Positions 7,837-15,958 of a stretch of 64,000 bases of DNA are shown in pieces. Position 1 is the stretch's first letter, and every line of letters begins with the position of its first letter. The translations under genes were made by a program, and so were the position numbers. Origin of the DNA: Allorhodoferax sp032337135. Lineage in GTDB: Bacteria > Pseudomonadota > Gammaproteobacteria > Burkholderiales > Burkholderiaceae_C. A model generated the notes under the pieces. The model was not told where the DNA came from and did not search any database. It saw only the letters and a list, made by a program, of their open reading frames with translations. The DNA lies in the NCBI RefSeq assembly GCF_032337135.1, contig NZ_JAVXZZ010000001.1, forward strand, positions 1,240,001-1,304,000, read 5' to 3'.

Positions 7837-7889
7837 CCAATTTGCAAAAAAGCAGCGCCAAATTGGTATTTCGGCCAATAAATTTGGGG
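7837..7889. promoter_or_regulatory. Repeated CCAATTT/AAATTGG motifs upstream of infA
   Basis: CCAATTTG (7837-7844), CAAATTGG (7859-7866) and CCAATAAATTTGG (7875-7887) form nested inverted repeats just upstream of the candidate infA promoter. They could be an operator for a dimeric regulator or an AT-rich UP-type element. The rest of the 335 bp gap (7890-8100) looks like an infA leader of about 180 nt with no ORF. Confidence 0.35.
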
Positions 7890-7912
7890 TTTTCCCTTGC
7901 ACATGCTACAGT
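7884..7912 (+). promoter_or_regulatory. Candidate infA promoter
   Basis: TTGGGG (7884-7889), a 17 bp spacer and TACAGT (7907-7912). Starting near 7919, it would give a leader of about 180 nt before infA. Confidence 0.45.
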
Positions 7913-8100
7913 TTCGGGTTGCTTTGAGTGCCCAGTCGCTTGTTGCTCAGGTTAGGAAAAAACAGCCCCGTTCACGCGGGAGATTGACGGATTGACCTTG
8001 ACGTGGCGACAGCGCAAGACAGTGCCATTTTCTGCATTGCATTGCGCCAGCCACTTCAAAAGCAGACCGCAACGTTTTGAGCTAACAGGAAATTACAAGC

Positions 8101-8361
8101 ATGGCAAAGGAAGAACTGATCGAGATGATGGGCGTGGTCAACGAAGTGTTGCCCGACACCCGCTTTCGCGTAACGCTGGACAACGGCCACCAACTGATCG
8201 CCTACTCGGCCGGCAAGATGCGCAAGAACCACATCCGCATCCTTGCGGGTGACCGCGTCTCGCTGGAACTGTCGCCCTACGACCTCTCCAAGGGCCGCAT
8301 CAACTTCCGCCACATCGAAGGCCGTCCCCCCATGGGCAGCGGCGGCGGCAACCGCCGCTGA
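8101..8361 (+). CDS. infA: Translation initiation factor IF-1
   Basis: IF-1 binds the ribosomal A site during initiation and helps IF-2 and IF-3. The 86-residue protein is an S1/OB fold beginning MAKEELIEM. Its core blocks (GHQLIAYSAGKMRKNHIRIL, GDRVSLELSPYD) match IF-1. It is about 14 residues longer than the 72-residue enterobacterial form because of a Gly/Arg-rich tail, as in second IF-1 copies of beta-proteobacteria. It stands alone rather than in a ribosomal protein operon, has an AGGAAA ribosome site, a long leader and its own terminator. Confidence 0.93.
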   Translation: MAKEELIEMMGVVNEVLPDTRFRVTLDNGHQLIAYSAGKMRKNHIRILAGDRVSLELSPYDLSKGRINFRHIEGRPPMGSGGGNRR

Positions 8362-8390
8362 TACCGCGGCACTTGCTCCGCATACAAAAA

Positions 8391-8415
8391 AAGGCACCTC
8401 TGCGAGGTGCCTTTT
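8391..8415. terminator. Bidirectional intrinsic terminator between infA and aroG
   Basis: A 10 bp perfect stem AAGGCACCTC/GAGGTGCCTT with a 3 nt loop, A-rich on the left and T-rich on the right, lies between the convergent infA and DAHP synthase genes and can serve both. Confidence 0.85.
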
Positions 8416-8433
8416 TGCTTTGCAGGGTGCGTA

Positions 8434-9528
8434 TCAGGTGCGGGCGCGGCGTTGCCGCACGGCGCTGGCCAGCTGCTCCAGTACCGGAATGGTCTGCGCC
8501 ATGCTGATACAGGCATCCGTCACCGAGACGCCGCGCTTGAGCGGTGTGCCGGGCTTGATGTCCTGGCGGCCCTCTTCGAGGTGGCTTTCGATCATGATGC
8601 CGGTGATGCGCTGGTCGCCCGCGGCGATCTGGGCCGCCACTTCGCCCGCCACCACGATCTGGCGCGCATGCTGCTTGGAACTGTTGGCGTGGCTCACGTC
8701 GATCATCACCTGCTCGCGCTGGCCCGCGGCCTTGAGCAGGGCGCAGGCCGCGTCCACGTCTTCACTGGAATAGTTGGGCTGCTTGCCGCCGCGCAGGATC
8801 ACGTGGCAGTCGTCATTGCCGCGGGTTTCGAAGATGGCGGCCTGGCCCATCTTGGTCATGCCCATGAAGGCGTGCGGGGCCTTGGCTGCCAGAATGGCGT
8901 CGGTGGCTACCTTGATGCCGCCGTCGGTACCGTTCTTGAAGCCCACCGGGCAGGACAGGCCGCTGGCCAGCTGCCGGTGGCTCTGGCTCTCGGTGGTGCG
9001 CGCACCGATGGCGCCCCAGCTCACCAGCTCGCTGATGAACTGCGGCGACAGCAGGTCCAGGAACTCGGTGGCCACGGGCAGGCCCAGTTCCAGCACGTCC
9101 AGCACCAGGCGGCGCGCCATTTCCAACCCTTCGTTGATGGCAAAGCTGTCGTCCAGGTGCGGGTCGTTGATGTAGCCCTTCCAGCCCACGGTGGTGCGCG
9201 GCTTCTCGAAGTACACCCGCATCACCACCAGCAGTTCGTTCTTCAGGGCGTCGGCCTGCACTTTGAGCTGGCGGGCGTAGTCCATGGCCTGGTCGTGGTC
9301 GTGGATGGAGCAGGGCCCGACCACCACGATGAGACGGTCGTCGCCGCCGTGCAGCACATCGGAAATCGCAGCACGGCTGCTTTCCACCAGTGCCTGGGCC
9401 GCCGCCGGCACCGGCAGCTTCTCCTCCAGCAGCGCCGGGGTGATGAGCGGGCGCACCGCGCCGATGCGCACATCGTCGATGCGGGTGGTGTCGTGGGTGG
9501 TCAGGCGGGCGGCGGTGGCGGTAGTCAT
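8434..9528 (-). CDS. aroG: 3-deoxy-7-phosphoheptulonate synthase, class I
   Basis: DAHP synthase condenses phosphoenolpyruvate and erythrose 4-phosphate, the first step of the shikimate pathway. The 364-residue enzyme is a class I (AroFGH) type. It has the GPCSIHD motif at 71-77 with the metal ligand C73, a GARTTESQSHRQ block, and metal-binding H and E residues in the later MIDVSHANSSKQ and GIMIESHLEEG blocks. Sequence alone does not fix whether it is Phe-, Tyr- or Trp-inhibited; the N-terminal extension resembles Phe/Tyr-type enzymes. A half copy of the window's repeat precedes it. Confidence 0.93.
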   Translation of the reverse strand: MTTATAARLTTHDTTRIDDVRIGAVRPLITPALLEEKLPVPAAAQALVESSRAAISDVLHGGDDRLIVVVGPCSIHDHDQAMDYARQLKVQADALKNELLVVMRVYFEKPRTTVGWKGYINDPHLDDSFAINEGLEMARRLVLDVLELGLPVATEFLDLLSPQFISELVSWGAIGARTTESQSHRQLASGLSCPVGFKNGTDGGIKVATDAILAAKAPHAFMGMTKMGQAAIFETRGNDDCHVILRGGKQPNYSSEDVDAACALLKAAGQREQVMIDVSHANSSKQHARQIVVAGEVAAQIAAGDQRITGIMIESHLEEGRQDIKPGTPLKRGVSVTDACISMAQTIPVLEQLASAVRQRRART

Positions 9529-9540
9529 GCTGCGGATTTG

Positions 9541-9590
9541 ATAGCTGCTTGCGCAGATTGGGTGCGGGCAAAACGCCTATTTTAGGTTCA
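9541..9590 (+). repeat. Comamonadaceae-type repeat, partial copy 2
   Basis: ATAGCTGCTTGCGCAG followed by the GTGCGGGC and CCTATTTTAGG tail. The left GCTAT arm is degenerate. It lies in the spacer between aroG and the glycosylase gene. Confidence 0.6.
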
Positions 9591-10100
9591 AACCAGGCCG
9601 CACTCCTGCATCACGGCCCGCCACGCGGCGAGTTTGCGTTCGAAGCTCCAGCTGGCATTGGCCGGGCTGGTGCTGGGCAAGCGGTACACCCGCACCCCCA
9701 GGCTGCGGGTGTGGCGGGCGTGCTTGAAGCTCTCGCCACCGTTGTGGGCGATGGCACGCAGTTGGGGCAACTGCAGGGCGGCGATGTCGTTGGGCGTGGC
9801 ATTGCGGATGGCGCTGTCCAGGCTGCCTGCGCGCTCGCAAGCGGCGTATACGTCCCACAGGCCCAGGCCGCGCGCCAGCAGCCAGTTGCTACGCTGTTCA
9901 TAGCTTTCAACGCACAGCGCATCTGGGCTTTCGGGCCAGATGGCTTGCAGAATCTTCCAGAACTGGTTTTGCGGGTGGGCGTAGTACTGTTGCAGCTGCA
10001 GCGAGCGGCCTCCGGGGAAGCTGCCCAGGATCAGCAGGCGCGTGTCCGGTCCGACCAGGGGCGGCAAACCGGTCAGCAAGACAGGCAAGGGAAGGTTCAT
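9588..10100 (-). CDS. DNA-deoxyinosine glycosylase (UDG family 6)
   Basis: The hypoxanthine-DNA glycosylase family removes deaminated adenine and initiates base-excision repair. The 170-residue protein carries the UDG-fold blocks LLILGSFPGGRSL (motif 1) and HPQNQFWKIL, both typical of the deoxyinosine glycosylase branch rather than uracil-specific enzymes, and an RHTRSLG-like block near the C-terminus. The ATG at 10100, with GGGAAGG upstream, is preferred to a longer frame starting at 10151. A copy of the window's repeat (9886-9940) lies inside the gene and encodes residues about 55-71. Confidence 0.85.
   Translation of the reverse strand: MNLPLPVLLTGLPPLVGPDTRLLILGSFPGGRSLQLQQYYAHPQNQFWKILQAIWPESPDALCVESYEQRSNWLLARGLGLWDVYAACERAGSLDSAIRNATPNDIAALQLPQLRAIAHNGGESFKHARHTRSLGVRVYRLPSTSPANASWSFERKLAAWRAVMQECGLV
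9886..9940 (+). repeat. Repeat copy 3, inside the glycosylase coding sequence
   Basis: TTGCTACGCTGTTCATAGCT, then ACGCAC and a TCTGGGCTTTCGG tail. It lies on the strand opposite to the gene and keeps its reading frame. It is more diverged than the intergenic copies. Confidence 0.5.
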
Positions 10101-10201
10101 GGCAGCAGTGGCGCAGGCCACGCCGAGCATAGCGCAGCGGCGTGCACCCACGGGGCACTGGCCGGTGGCATACTGCCCCTCACGCCATCTCCGAGACTGC
10201 C

Positions 10202-11368
10202 GTGGAACTGCATCTTCCCACTTTCTACCTGGCCGCCATCATCCTGACGGCGGCCATGGCAACGGTCATGGCGGCGGCGGCCCTGCGCAATCCAGTGCTG
10301 CGCCTGGTTCCCACGGCCCGCGCCCTGGGCTTTTCCCTGCTCGCATTCGTCCTGTTCCGGTTCCGGGTGCACCTGGGCGAGCCCCTGGCCGTGCTGGTGG
10401 GCAATATGTGCCTGAGCCTGGCCCTGAGCGAGTACGCCAGCGGCCTGCTGGGCATGCTCGATCGCCGGTTCCCGATGCTGCTGCGCTGGGCTCCGGTGCT
10501 GCTGGTGGGTCTGGTTTCGCTGCTGTTCCTGTATGCCACGTCACCGCGCCAGATCGGTGTGGGCCTGCTGCTGGTGGCGCAGGCCGGCATTCTGGTCTGG
10601 ACCCTGCTGCAGTACCGTTCCGCTGATCGCGGTGTGGGCTACTGGTTCCTGGTTGCGGGCGTGTTCGGGTGCATGGGTACCTTCCTGCTGCGCGCCCTGG
10701 CGCTGGCCTGGCTGCCTGACCCCTGGGGTGGGCTCGACCGGACCTGGCTCCTGTCCCTGTTCACGGTCATCGTTCTGCTGGCTGGCGCGGTGTTCATGGC
10801 CACCGGCACCCTCGTCATGGCGCTGGAGCACCAGGTTCTGCGCAACCTGCAGCTGGCGATGGCAGATGCGCTCACCGGCCTGCCCAACCGCCGCCACGCC
10901 CTCGATGCGCTGGCCCGGGCCCATTCGGCCGCCCTGCGTGCGCAGCAGCCGCTGGGTCTGCTCATGGTCGATGTCGACCGCTTCAAGGAAGTCAACGACA
11001 CCTATGGCCACCCGGCAGGTGATGCCGTGCTTGTGCGCGTGGGGGCGGTGCTGCGCAAGCGCCTGCGGGCCCATGATCTGGCTGCCCGCTTCGGTGGCGA
11101 GGAGTTTCTGGTGCTGCTGCCCGCCACCGACAGCGCGGGGGCGCAGCAATTGGCCGAGGCCCTGCGCCAGGCGGTAGCGCATGAGCGCGTGGAGGTGGCG
11201 CCCGGCAAGCTGATCGGCATCACCGTCAGCGTGGGACTGAGCGCCGGGCTGGCCGACCCCGATATCCTGATCTCCTGTGCCGACGAGGCCCTGTACCAGG
11301 CCAAGGCCGACGGCCGCAACTGTGTGCGCGTGGGGCAGCTACCCGCTACAGCGGCGACGCCGCCGTGA
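10202..11368 (+). CDS. Membrane-bound diguanylate cyclase
   Basis: A 388-residue GGDEF protein that should make cyclic di-GMP from two GTP. About six hydrophobic segments fill residues 1-215. The GGDEF domain follows (LTGLPNRRHALDALARA, then DVDRFKEVNDTYGH) with active-site GGEEF at 298-302. No RxxD inhibitory site is obvious just before the active site, so product inhibition may be weak. GTG 10202 is chosen because the hydrophobic region begins at once; GTG 10142 would add 20 residues. It is convergent with the RidA gene, whose 3' end overlaps it by 23 bp. Confidence 0.9.
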   Translation: MELHLPTFYLAAIILTAAMATVMAAAALRNPVLRLVPTARALGFSLLAFVLFRFRVHLGEPLAVLVGNMCLSLALSEYASGLLGMLDRRFPMLLRWAPVLLVGLVSLLFLYATSPRQIGVGLLLVAQAGILVWTLLQYRSADRGVGYWFLVAGVFGCMGTFLLRALALAWLPDPWGGLDRTWLLSLFTVIVLLAGAVFMATGTLVMALEHQVLRNLQLAMADALTGLPNRRHALDALARAHSAALRAQQPLGLLMVDVDRFKEVNDTYGHPAGDAVLVRVGAVLRKRLRAHDLAARFGGEEFLVLLPATDSAGAQQLAEALRQAVAHERVEVAPGKLIGITVSVGLSAGLADPDILISCADEALYQAKADGRNCVRVGQLPATAATPP

Positions 11369-11702
11369 AGGCAATTTCCAGCAGGTAGTCCGGGCTGGCC
11401 ATTTCGGCGCAAACGCACACGCGGGCCGGGGCACAGCCTTCGGGCAGCCACGCAGCCCACAGGGCATTGAAGGCTGCCCGGTCGGCCATGTGCTTGAGGT
11501 AGATCGTGGCCATGAGCAGTCGGCTCTTGTCCGAACCGACCTTGGTCAGCGTGGCATCGGCCTGTGCCAGCAGGGCGCGGGTCTGGCTTTCGATGTCGGT
11601 TCCGCTCTCGGGCACTTCCACAAAGTAGGCGGTGTGGCCGTGCACCACGGCGTCGGACCACTGGGGCTGGGCGTTGATGCGGGTGATGGTGTGCTTGAGC
11701 AT
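11346..11702 (-). CDS. RidA family protein (YjgF/UK114)
   Basis: RidA proteins are small trimers that hydrolyse reactive enamine/imine intermediates from PLP enzymes. The 118-residue product has the family core: a DIESQTRALLAQADA helix, the conserved arginine in the ARVCVCAEM strand, and the PDYLLEIAF C-terminal block. The substitutions around the Arg place it outside the strict RidA subfamily, so deaminase activity is not certain. The ATG at 11702 follows a CACC without a good ribosome site. Its end overlaps the convergent cyclase gene by 23 bp. Confidence 0.85.
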   Translation of the reverse strand: MLKHTITRINAQPQWSDAVVHGHTAYFVEVPESGTDIESQTRALLAQADATLTKVGSDKSRLLMATIYLKHMADRAAFNALWAAWLPEGCAPARVCVCAEMASPDYLLEIAFTAASPL

Positions 11703-11791
11703 GGTGATATTCGGCTGCGTTGGGTGGCACGGAGTGTACGGGCGACTTGGTGGCACACTGCGGCCCTGTCCTCGCCCCTGTCCTGTCCACC

Positions 11792-12583
11792 ATGCTGCGC
11801 CCCCTTGCCCTCCAGACCCTGCTGATCCCCTCCCTGGAAGGCAAGTTGCTGGCCACCGAGGCGCTGGATTGGAACGCACCCCTCGATTGCGCCGAGTCCT
11901 TGGTCGCCCCGGGCGACAAGCTGCCCGGGCGACCCCCGGCGCCCGTGCTGGTGCCACCGGCGGAACTGCGCAAGCGCGGGCTCGCCAGTGCCGAGGGCCG
12001 TGCCACCCTGCTGCACGCGATTGCCCACATCGAATTCAACGCCATCGACCTGGCGCTGGACATCGTCTGGCGCTTTGCCGGCATGCCCGAGTTGTTCTAC
12101 CGCGAGTGGCTGCGCATTGCGCAGGAAGAGGCCTACCACTTCCGTCTGCTGCGGGCGCGTCTGCAGACCCTGGGCCATGACTACGGCGACTTCCCGGCCC
12201 ACAACGGACTGTGGGAAATGGCCGAAAAGACCAAGGACGACCTGCTGGCACGGCTGGCGCTGGTGCCACGCACCCTTGAGGCGCGCGGCCTGGACGTGAC
12301 CCCGCCCATGCGCGCCAAGCTCGCGCAGGCCGGTGACCTGGAGTCGGCGGCCGTGCTCGACATCATCCTGCGCGATGAGATCGGCCACGTGGAAGTGGGC
12401 AACCGCTGGTTCAAGCAGCTGTGCCAGCAGCAAGGGCTGGCACCGGTGGATGCCGCACGGCAGTTGGCCAGCCGCTACCGCGCCCCGGCCCAGCATGGCC
12501 CCTTCAATGTGGTAGCACGGCGTGCAGCCGGGTTCAGCGAGGAAGAGCTGGCGGCGCTGGATCGCGGAGCCAATACTGCGTAA
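11792..12583 (+). CDS. Ferritin-like DUF455 protein
   Basis: A 263-residue protein of the DUF455 ferritin-like family. Iron-binding helix motifs are visible: AHIEFNAIDLALD, REWLRIAQEEAYHF and LRDEIGHVEVGNRWF, which give the two E..ExxH sets of a di-iron four-helix bundle. The role of the family is unknown; structural similarity to MiaE-type tRNA hydroxylases is known, but substrate is not. The ATG at 11792 begins the conserved region; earlier in-frame starts overlap the divergent RidA promoter. It is 42 bp upstream of the J-like gene on the same strand. Confidence 0.83.
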   Translation: MLRPLALQTLLIPSLEGKLLATEALDWNAPLDCAESLVAPGDKLPGRPPAPVLVPPAELRKRGLASAEGRATLLHAIAHIEFNAIDLALDIVWRFAGMPELFYREWLRIAQEEAYHFRLLRARLQTLGHDYGDFPAHNGLWEMAEKTKDDLLARLALVPRTLEARGLDVTPPMRAKLAQAGDLESAAVLDIILRDEIGHVEVGNRWFKQLCQQQGLAPVDAARQLASRYRAPAQHGPFNVVARRAAGFSEEELAALDRGANTA

Positions 12584-12625
12584 ACTGCGCGCTGCTGTCG
12601 TACACAAGTAACCAGGAAATCAGGG

Positions 12626-13336
12626 ATGCAGTCTGCCTACATGGTATTGGGCGTGCCGGGCAACGCCTCGCCGCAAGACATCGAAGCCGCTTACCAGACG
12701 GCCGTGGCCTTTTTCACCAAGGAACGCCTGGTGGCAGATCCGAGCCTGTTGAACCGGCGCGAGCAGGTGCAGGAAGCCTACAAGGTGCTCAGCAACCCCG
12801 CATTGCGCCAGGCCCACGACCGCAAGCTTTCCGCAGCCGCTCGACCGGTGGTCGTAACAGTCCAGCCGGTAGAGCACTCCCCGATGCGCAAGTTGGCTCC
12901 GCTGGCCTTGGTGTGTGTTGCCTTGCTGGGCGGGGGCCAATGGTGGGCCAACAAACGCGAGGCACAACGCCAGCAGGCCCTGGTGCTGGAACAGCAGACC
13001 AAGCAACTCGAAGCCCAGCGGGCGGCCGAAGAAGCGACGCGCCTGGCCGAGGAAGAAAAGGACAAGCGCCGCAAGCAACTCGAAGACGAAGCGCGCGAGC
13101 GCCAGCTGCGCCGCGACACGCAGTACGCCAGCCAGCAAACGCAGTACACGGTCAACCAGCAGCTGCAATACCAGCGTCAATTGACGCAGGAGGAGGAGCG
13201 CGCCCGTCGTCAGGCCAAGCAGGAAGAAGCGCAGCGTCAGCGGGAGGCGGAATACGCTGCTCAGAAGCAGCAGACACGCGACCAGACCCAATTGCGCAAC
13301 CTGTGCATCATCAACTACGGTCGGCCCAACTGCTGA
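12626..13336 (+). CDS. Membrane-anchored J-like protein lacking HPD
   Basis: A 236-residue protein in three parts. Residues 1-68 resemble a J domain (YMVLGVPGNASPQDIEAAY, then EAYKVLSNPALRQAHD), but the HPD tripeptide that stimulates Hsp70 is replaced by TKE near 31-33. Residues 90-107 form one membrane segment. Residues 110-225 are a long charged coiled coil rich in Glu, Gln and Arg, ending in a short tail with Cys219 and Cys236. It is therefore unlikely to be an active cochaperone and may be a scaffold at the membrane. AGGAA and CAGGG precede the ATG. The topology is probably N-in. Confidence 0.75.
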   Translation: MQSAYMVLGVPGNASPQDIEAAYQTAVAFFTKERLVADPSLLNRREQVQEAYKVLSNPALRQAHDRKLSAAARPVVVTVQPVEHSPMRKLAPLALVCVALLGGGQWWANKREAQRQQALVLEQQTKQLEAQRAAEEATRLAEEEKDKRRKQLEDEARERQLRRDTQYASQQTQYTVNQQLQYQRQLTQEEERARRQAKQEEAQRQREAEYAAQKQQTRDQTQLRNLCIINYGRPNC

Positions 13337-13348
13337 AGAATTCGGCAG

Positions 13349-13405
13349 TTGCTATCAAAAAGGAAGCTGCTTACGCCCATTTTTCATGGGCTGGAGCCTG
13401 ATTTG
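13349..13405 (+). repeat. Comamonadaceae-type repeat, copy 4
   Basis: A full-length copy: TTGCTATCAAAAAGGAAGCT, GCTTACGCCCATTTTT and a GGGCTGGAGCCTGATTTG tail. It fills the spacer between the convergent J-like and rhodanese genes. Confidence 0.75.
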
Positions 13406-13406
13406 C

Positions 13407-13742
13407 TCAGGGCTTCTTCTGCAGCCGCTTGGCCGCCTCGTCGATGCCGCCATAGTTCTGGGCCTTGCTGTAGCCCATCTTTCGGAGCGTTTCTAGGGCC
13501 AGTTCCGAGCGGCGGCCCGAGCGGCAGTACAGGATTACCGTGTCGTCCTTGGACACCTTGGCCTTGCCGATTTCCTGGCCGATCAGCGCGTGGTCGATGT
13601 TGATGGCGCCCGCGATATGCCCGCTGGCGAACTCCTGCGGCGTACGCACGTCGATGACGACTTCCTTGGCTGTGGCCGACAGGGCCGACGCGGCGAACAG
13701 CAAGGCAGCCAGGGTGGAGCGCAGCAGGGTAGACATGGGCAT
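13407..13742 (-). CDS. Exported single-domain rhodanese
   Basis: A 111-residue rhodanese-like sulfurtransferase. Residues 1-25 are a Sec-type signal peptide (MPMSTLLRST, then a hydrophobic core ending ALSATA), so it works in the periplasm. The mature domain has DVRTPQEF and the active-site loop CRSGRR with nucleophile C73. Single-domain exported rhodaneses of this kind resemble PspE, which transfers sulfane sulfur in the periplasm. The acceptor is unknown. Start at the first or third codon; it makes no difference to the mature protein. Confidence 0.88.
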   Translation of the reverse strand: MPMSTLLRSTLAALLFAASALSATAKEVVIDVRTPQEFASGHIAGAINIDHALIGQEIGKAKVSKDDTVILYCRSGRRSELALETLRKMGYSKAQNYGGIDEAAKRLQKKP

Positions 13743-13789
13743 GGAAACGCAGGACGCGGTGCAATGGGGAAGGCCCGATTATCGGCGCC

Positions 13790-13795
13790 TATCAT
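13790..13795 (+). promoter_or_regulatory. -10 box TATCAT, 6 nt before the start codon
   Basis: TATCAT-N6-ATG in front of the gene at 13802, which has no ribosome site; member of the leaderless class. Confidence 0.4.
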
Positions 13796-13801
13796 CGCGC
13801 C

Positions 13802-15088
13802 ATGACCACGCCCTACCGCTTTGACGCTCACCACAAGAACTACCCGGCCCATGCTCCGGCGCTGACCAGCGAAGAGATTGCTGCACAAGGCTGGAATGTG
13901 CTGGCCGACGACCTGTCCTACCCCCTGGCCACGTTGCGCCGCAGCGCCTTGGCGCACAACCTGCAATGGATGCAGGCCTATGCCCGACGCAAGGGCGCCT
14001 GGCTGGCGCCCCATGGCAAGACCACTATGTCGCCCGAGTTGTTTGCCATGCAGCTGGAGGCCGGCGCCTGGGGCCTGACCCTGGCCACGGTGTGGCAGGC
14101 GCAGACCGGTGTGGCGGCCGGGGCCCGGCGTATCCTCATTGCCAACCAGGTGCTGGCCGACGCTGACCTCGACGCGCTCGACGCCCTGCTGGCCGCCACC
14201 GCCGGGCTGCAGGTCTGTTTCCTGGTGGACTCGGTGGCCCAGCTGGGCTGCATCGAAGATTGGCGCGTACGTCGAAGCAACGGCCGCGGCAGCGCGCGGG
14301 TGTTCGACGTGCTGCTGGAAATGGGCTTTGAGGGCGGCCGCACCGGCTGCCGCACGCTGGAGCAGGCGCAGGCCCTGGCGCTGGCGCTGCACCACAGCCC
14401 GGCGGTAGCGCTGTGCGGCATCGAATGCTACGAAGGCCAGTTGGGTACCTGCGACAGCGCCCACGACGTGGCCGCGGTGGCGCCCCTGGTCGAACGGGTG
14501 CAGGCCTTGCTGCGCTGGTGTGATACGCAGGCGCTGATCGCGGGGGACGTGACCCTGGTGAGTGCCGGGGGCTCGGCGATCTTCGACCTGGTCATGCCGC
14601 TGCTGTCGGGCCTGGACATGCACAAGCCGCTGCAGGGCGTACTGCGCTCGGGCTGCTACATCACCCACGACCAGGGCCACTACCGGCGCTACCTGCAGTT
14701 GGTGGAGCAGCGCGAGGGCTTGGCCAGCTCCTTGGAGCCAGCACTGGAAGTCTGGTCGCTGGTGCAGTCCGTGCCCGAGCCCGGCCTGGCCCTGCTCACC
14801 TGTGGCCGGCGCGACATTTCCAGCGACATCGAAATGCCGCTGCCGCAGCGCTGGGCACCGCGCGGTGCGCGAAGTGCTGGGGCCGTACCGCCGCAGTGGA
14901 AGGTGACGGCCCTGAACGATCAGCACGCCTACCTGCGCTTCGACCCGCAGGGTGCCGTACCTGCCCTGGGCGACCGCGTGAGCCTCGGGCTGTCGCACCC
15001 CTGCACCACCTTCGACAAGTGGGGCTGGATGGTGCTGGTGGACGATGACTGGGGCGTCACCGGCGCCGTGCACACCTGTTTCGGTTAA
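13802..15088 (+). CDS. Fold-III PLP amino acid deaminase (D-serine dehydratase-like)
   Basis: A 428-residue enzyme with an N-terminal alanine-racemase-type barrel and a C-terminal D-serine-dehydratase-like domain. The PLP lysine is K73 in the PHGKTT motif. Zinc ligands H399 and C401 lie in the C-terminal SHPC motif. These features match eukaryotic-type D-serine dehydratase (DSD1) and the related 3-hydroxy-D-aspartate aldolase and D-threonine aldolase, so the product is probably a D-amino acid dehydratase or aldolase. The substrate cannot be fixed. No ribosome site is visible and a TATCAT box is 6 nt upstream of the ATG. Confidence 0.85.
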   Translation: MTTPYRFDAHHKNYPAHAPALTSEEIAAQGWNVLADDLSYPLATLRRSALAHNLQWMQAYARRKGAWLAPHGKTTMSPELFAMQLEAGAWGLTLATVWQAQTGVAAGARRILIANQVLADADLDALDALLAATAGLQVCFLVDSVAQLGCIEDWRVRRSNGRGSARVFDVLLEMGFEGGRTGCRTLEQAQALALALHHSPAVALCGIECYEGQLGTCDSAHDVAAVAPLVERVQALLRWCDTQALIAGDVTLVSAGGSAIFDLVMPLLSGLDMHKPLQGVLRSGCYITHDQGHYRRYLQLVEQREGLASSLEPALEVWSLVQSVPEPGLALLTCGRRDISSDIEMPLPQRWAPRGARSAGAVPPQWKVTALNDQHAYLRFDPQGAVPALGDRVSLGLSHPCTTFDKWGWMVLVDDDWGVTGAVHTCFG

Positions 15089-15094
15089 GCAGAC

Positions 15095-15150
15095 GCTATT
15101 GAAAACATAGCTGTATACGCAATGGATTCTGGGGCTTGGACGGATTTGCA
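15095..15150 (+). repeat. Comamonadaceae-type repeat, copy 5
   Basis: GCTATTGAAAACATAGCT, GTATACGCAATGGATT, then a TCTGGGGCTTGGACGGATTTG tail. It lies between the convergent deaminase and DUF2726 genes. Confidence 0.75.
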
Positions 15151-15159
15151 ACCAGTCCG

Positions 15160-15876
15160 TCAGGTCAGTTCCGCCATACGGCTGTCCAGCGGGGTGACGA
15201 AGGAGTTGTGCTCCCAGCCCGAGGGCACGCGGCTCGGCGGCATCTGGGTCTCGGGCCCCTCGTCGGCGAGCTCGGTCGGGTCGAAGTCGGTCATCAGGGT
15301 GCGCTCACGGTGTGCCACGCGCTGGCGCGTGACAGCTGCCTGCAGCGACTCGGCCTGGTCACGCACGCGCGGATCCACCGGATCGGCCGCCTGAAGGTTT
15401 GCCGCTGCCTCGCCCAGGAAGGCGGTGCGCAACTGGCTCGCATGGGGCAGGTTGGCCGGGTCCACCACCCAGTAGCGGATGCCGCACTGCGACAGCAGAC
15501 CGTGCTTGAGGGACTGGTTGGACAGGGACAGCACGGCGGGGTTGTGCACGTCCACGCAGCCTACGGCGCGGCCTTCCGGGGTGCACACCGTATAACTGCA
15601 GTACACGCCGTTGAGCAGGGTGTACCAGTGGGTGGCCTCGTTGCGATTGTCGGGGGCGGTGAAGCGCGTCACCGGCAGTTTGACGAAGATCTGGTGGTCG
15701 GGAAACACCCGGTGCACCCAGCCCAAGGTGGCGCGTTCGGTGGTGTTGAGCAGCGGTCGCGCCTTGAGCGGCCACTGGCGTGGAATGCGCCGCTGCTGGC
15801 GCTTGTGGTGGCGCAGATAGAAGTAGTAGGCCAGTGCACCCGCACCGATGCCCACAAGGAAATACGCAATACCCAT
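15160..15876 (-). CDS. Membrane-anchored DUF2726 protein
   Basis: A 238-residue protein with one N-terminal membrane segment (about residues 3-19, GIAYFLVGIGAGALAYYFY) followed by a basic stretch and a DUF2726 domain (about 42-165). The domain belongs to the restriction-endonuclease-like superfamily by published classification, but the motif residues needed for nuclease activity cannot be confirmed by eye. The C-terminal 70 residues are charged and probably disordered. AGGGAG lies 9 nt upstream of ATG 15876, which decides the start against a longer frame. Confidence 0.75.
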   Translation of the reverse strand: MGIAYFLVGIGAGALAYYFYLRHHKRQQRRIPRQWPLKARPLLNTTERATLGWVHRVFPDHQIFVKLPVTRFTAPDNRNEATHWYTLLNGVYCSYTVCTPEGRAVGCVDVHNPAVLSLSNQSLKHGLLSQCGIRYWVVDPANLPHASQLRTAFLGEAAANLQAADPVDPRVRDQAESLQAAVTRQRVAHRERTLMTDFDPTELADEGPETQMPPSRVPSGWEHNSFVTPLDSRMAELT

Positions 15877-15958
15877 GCTGGAACTCCCTGGATGGCAGAC
15901 CCTCTGCGGGGTCCTGTGCTGTAGACACCGCATGCTAGCGCGGACTGTGGTGCCTTGG

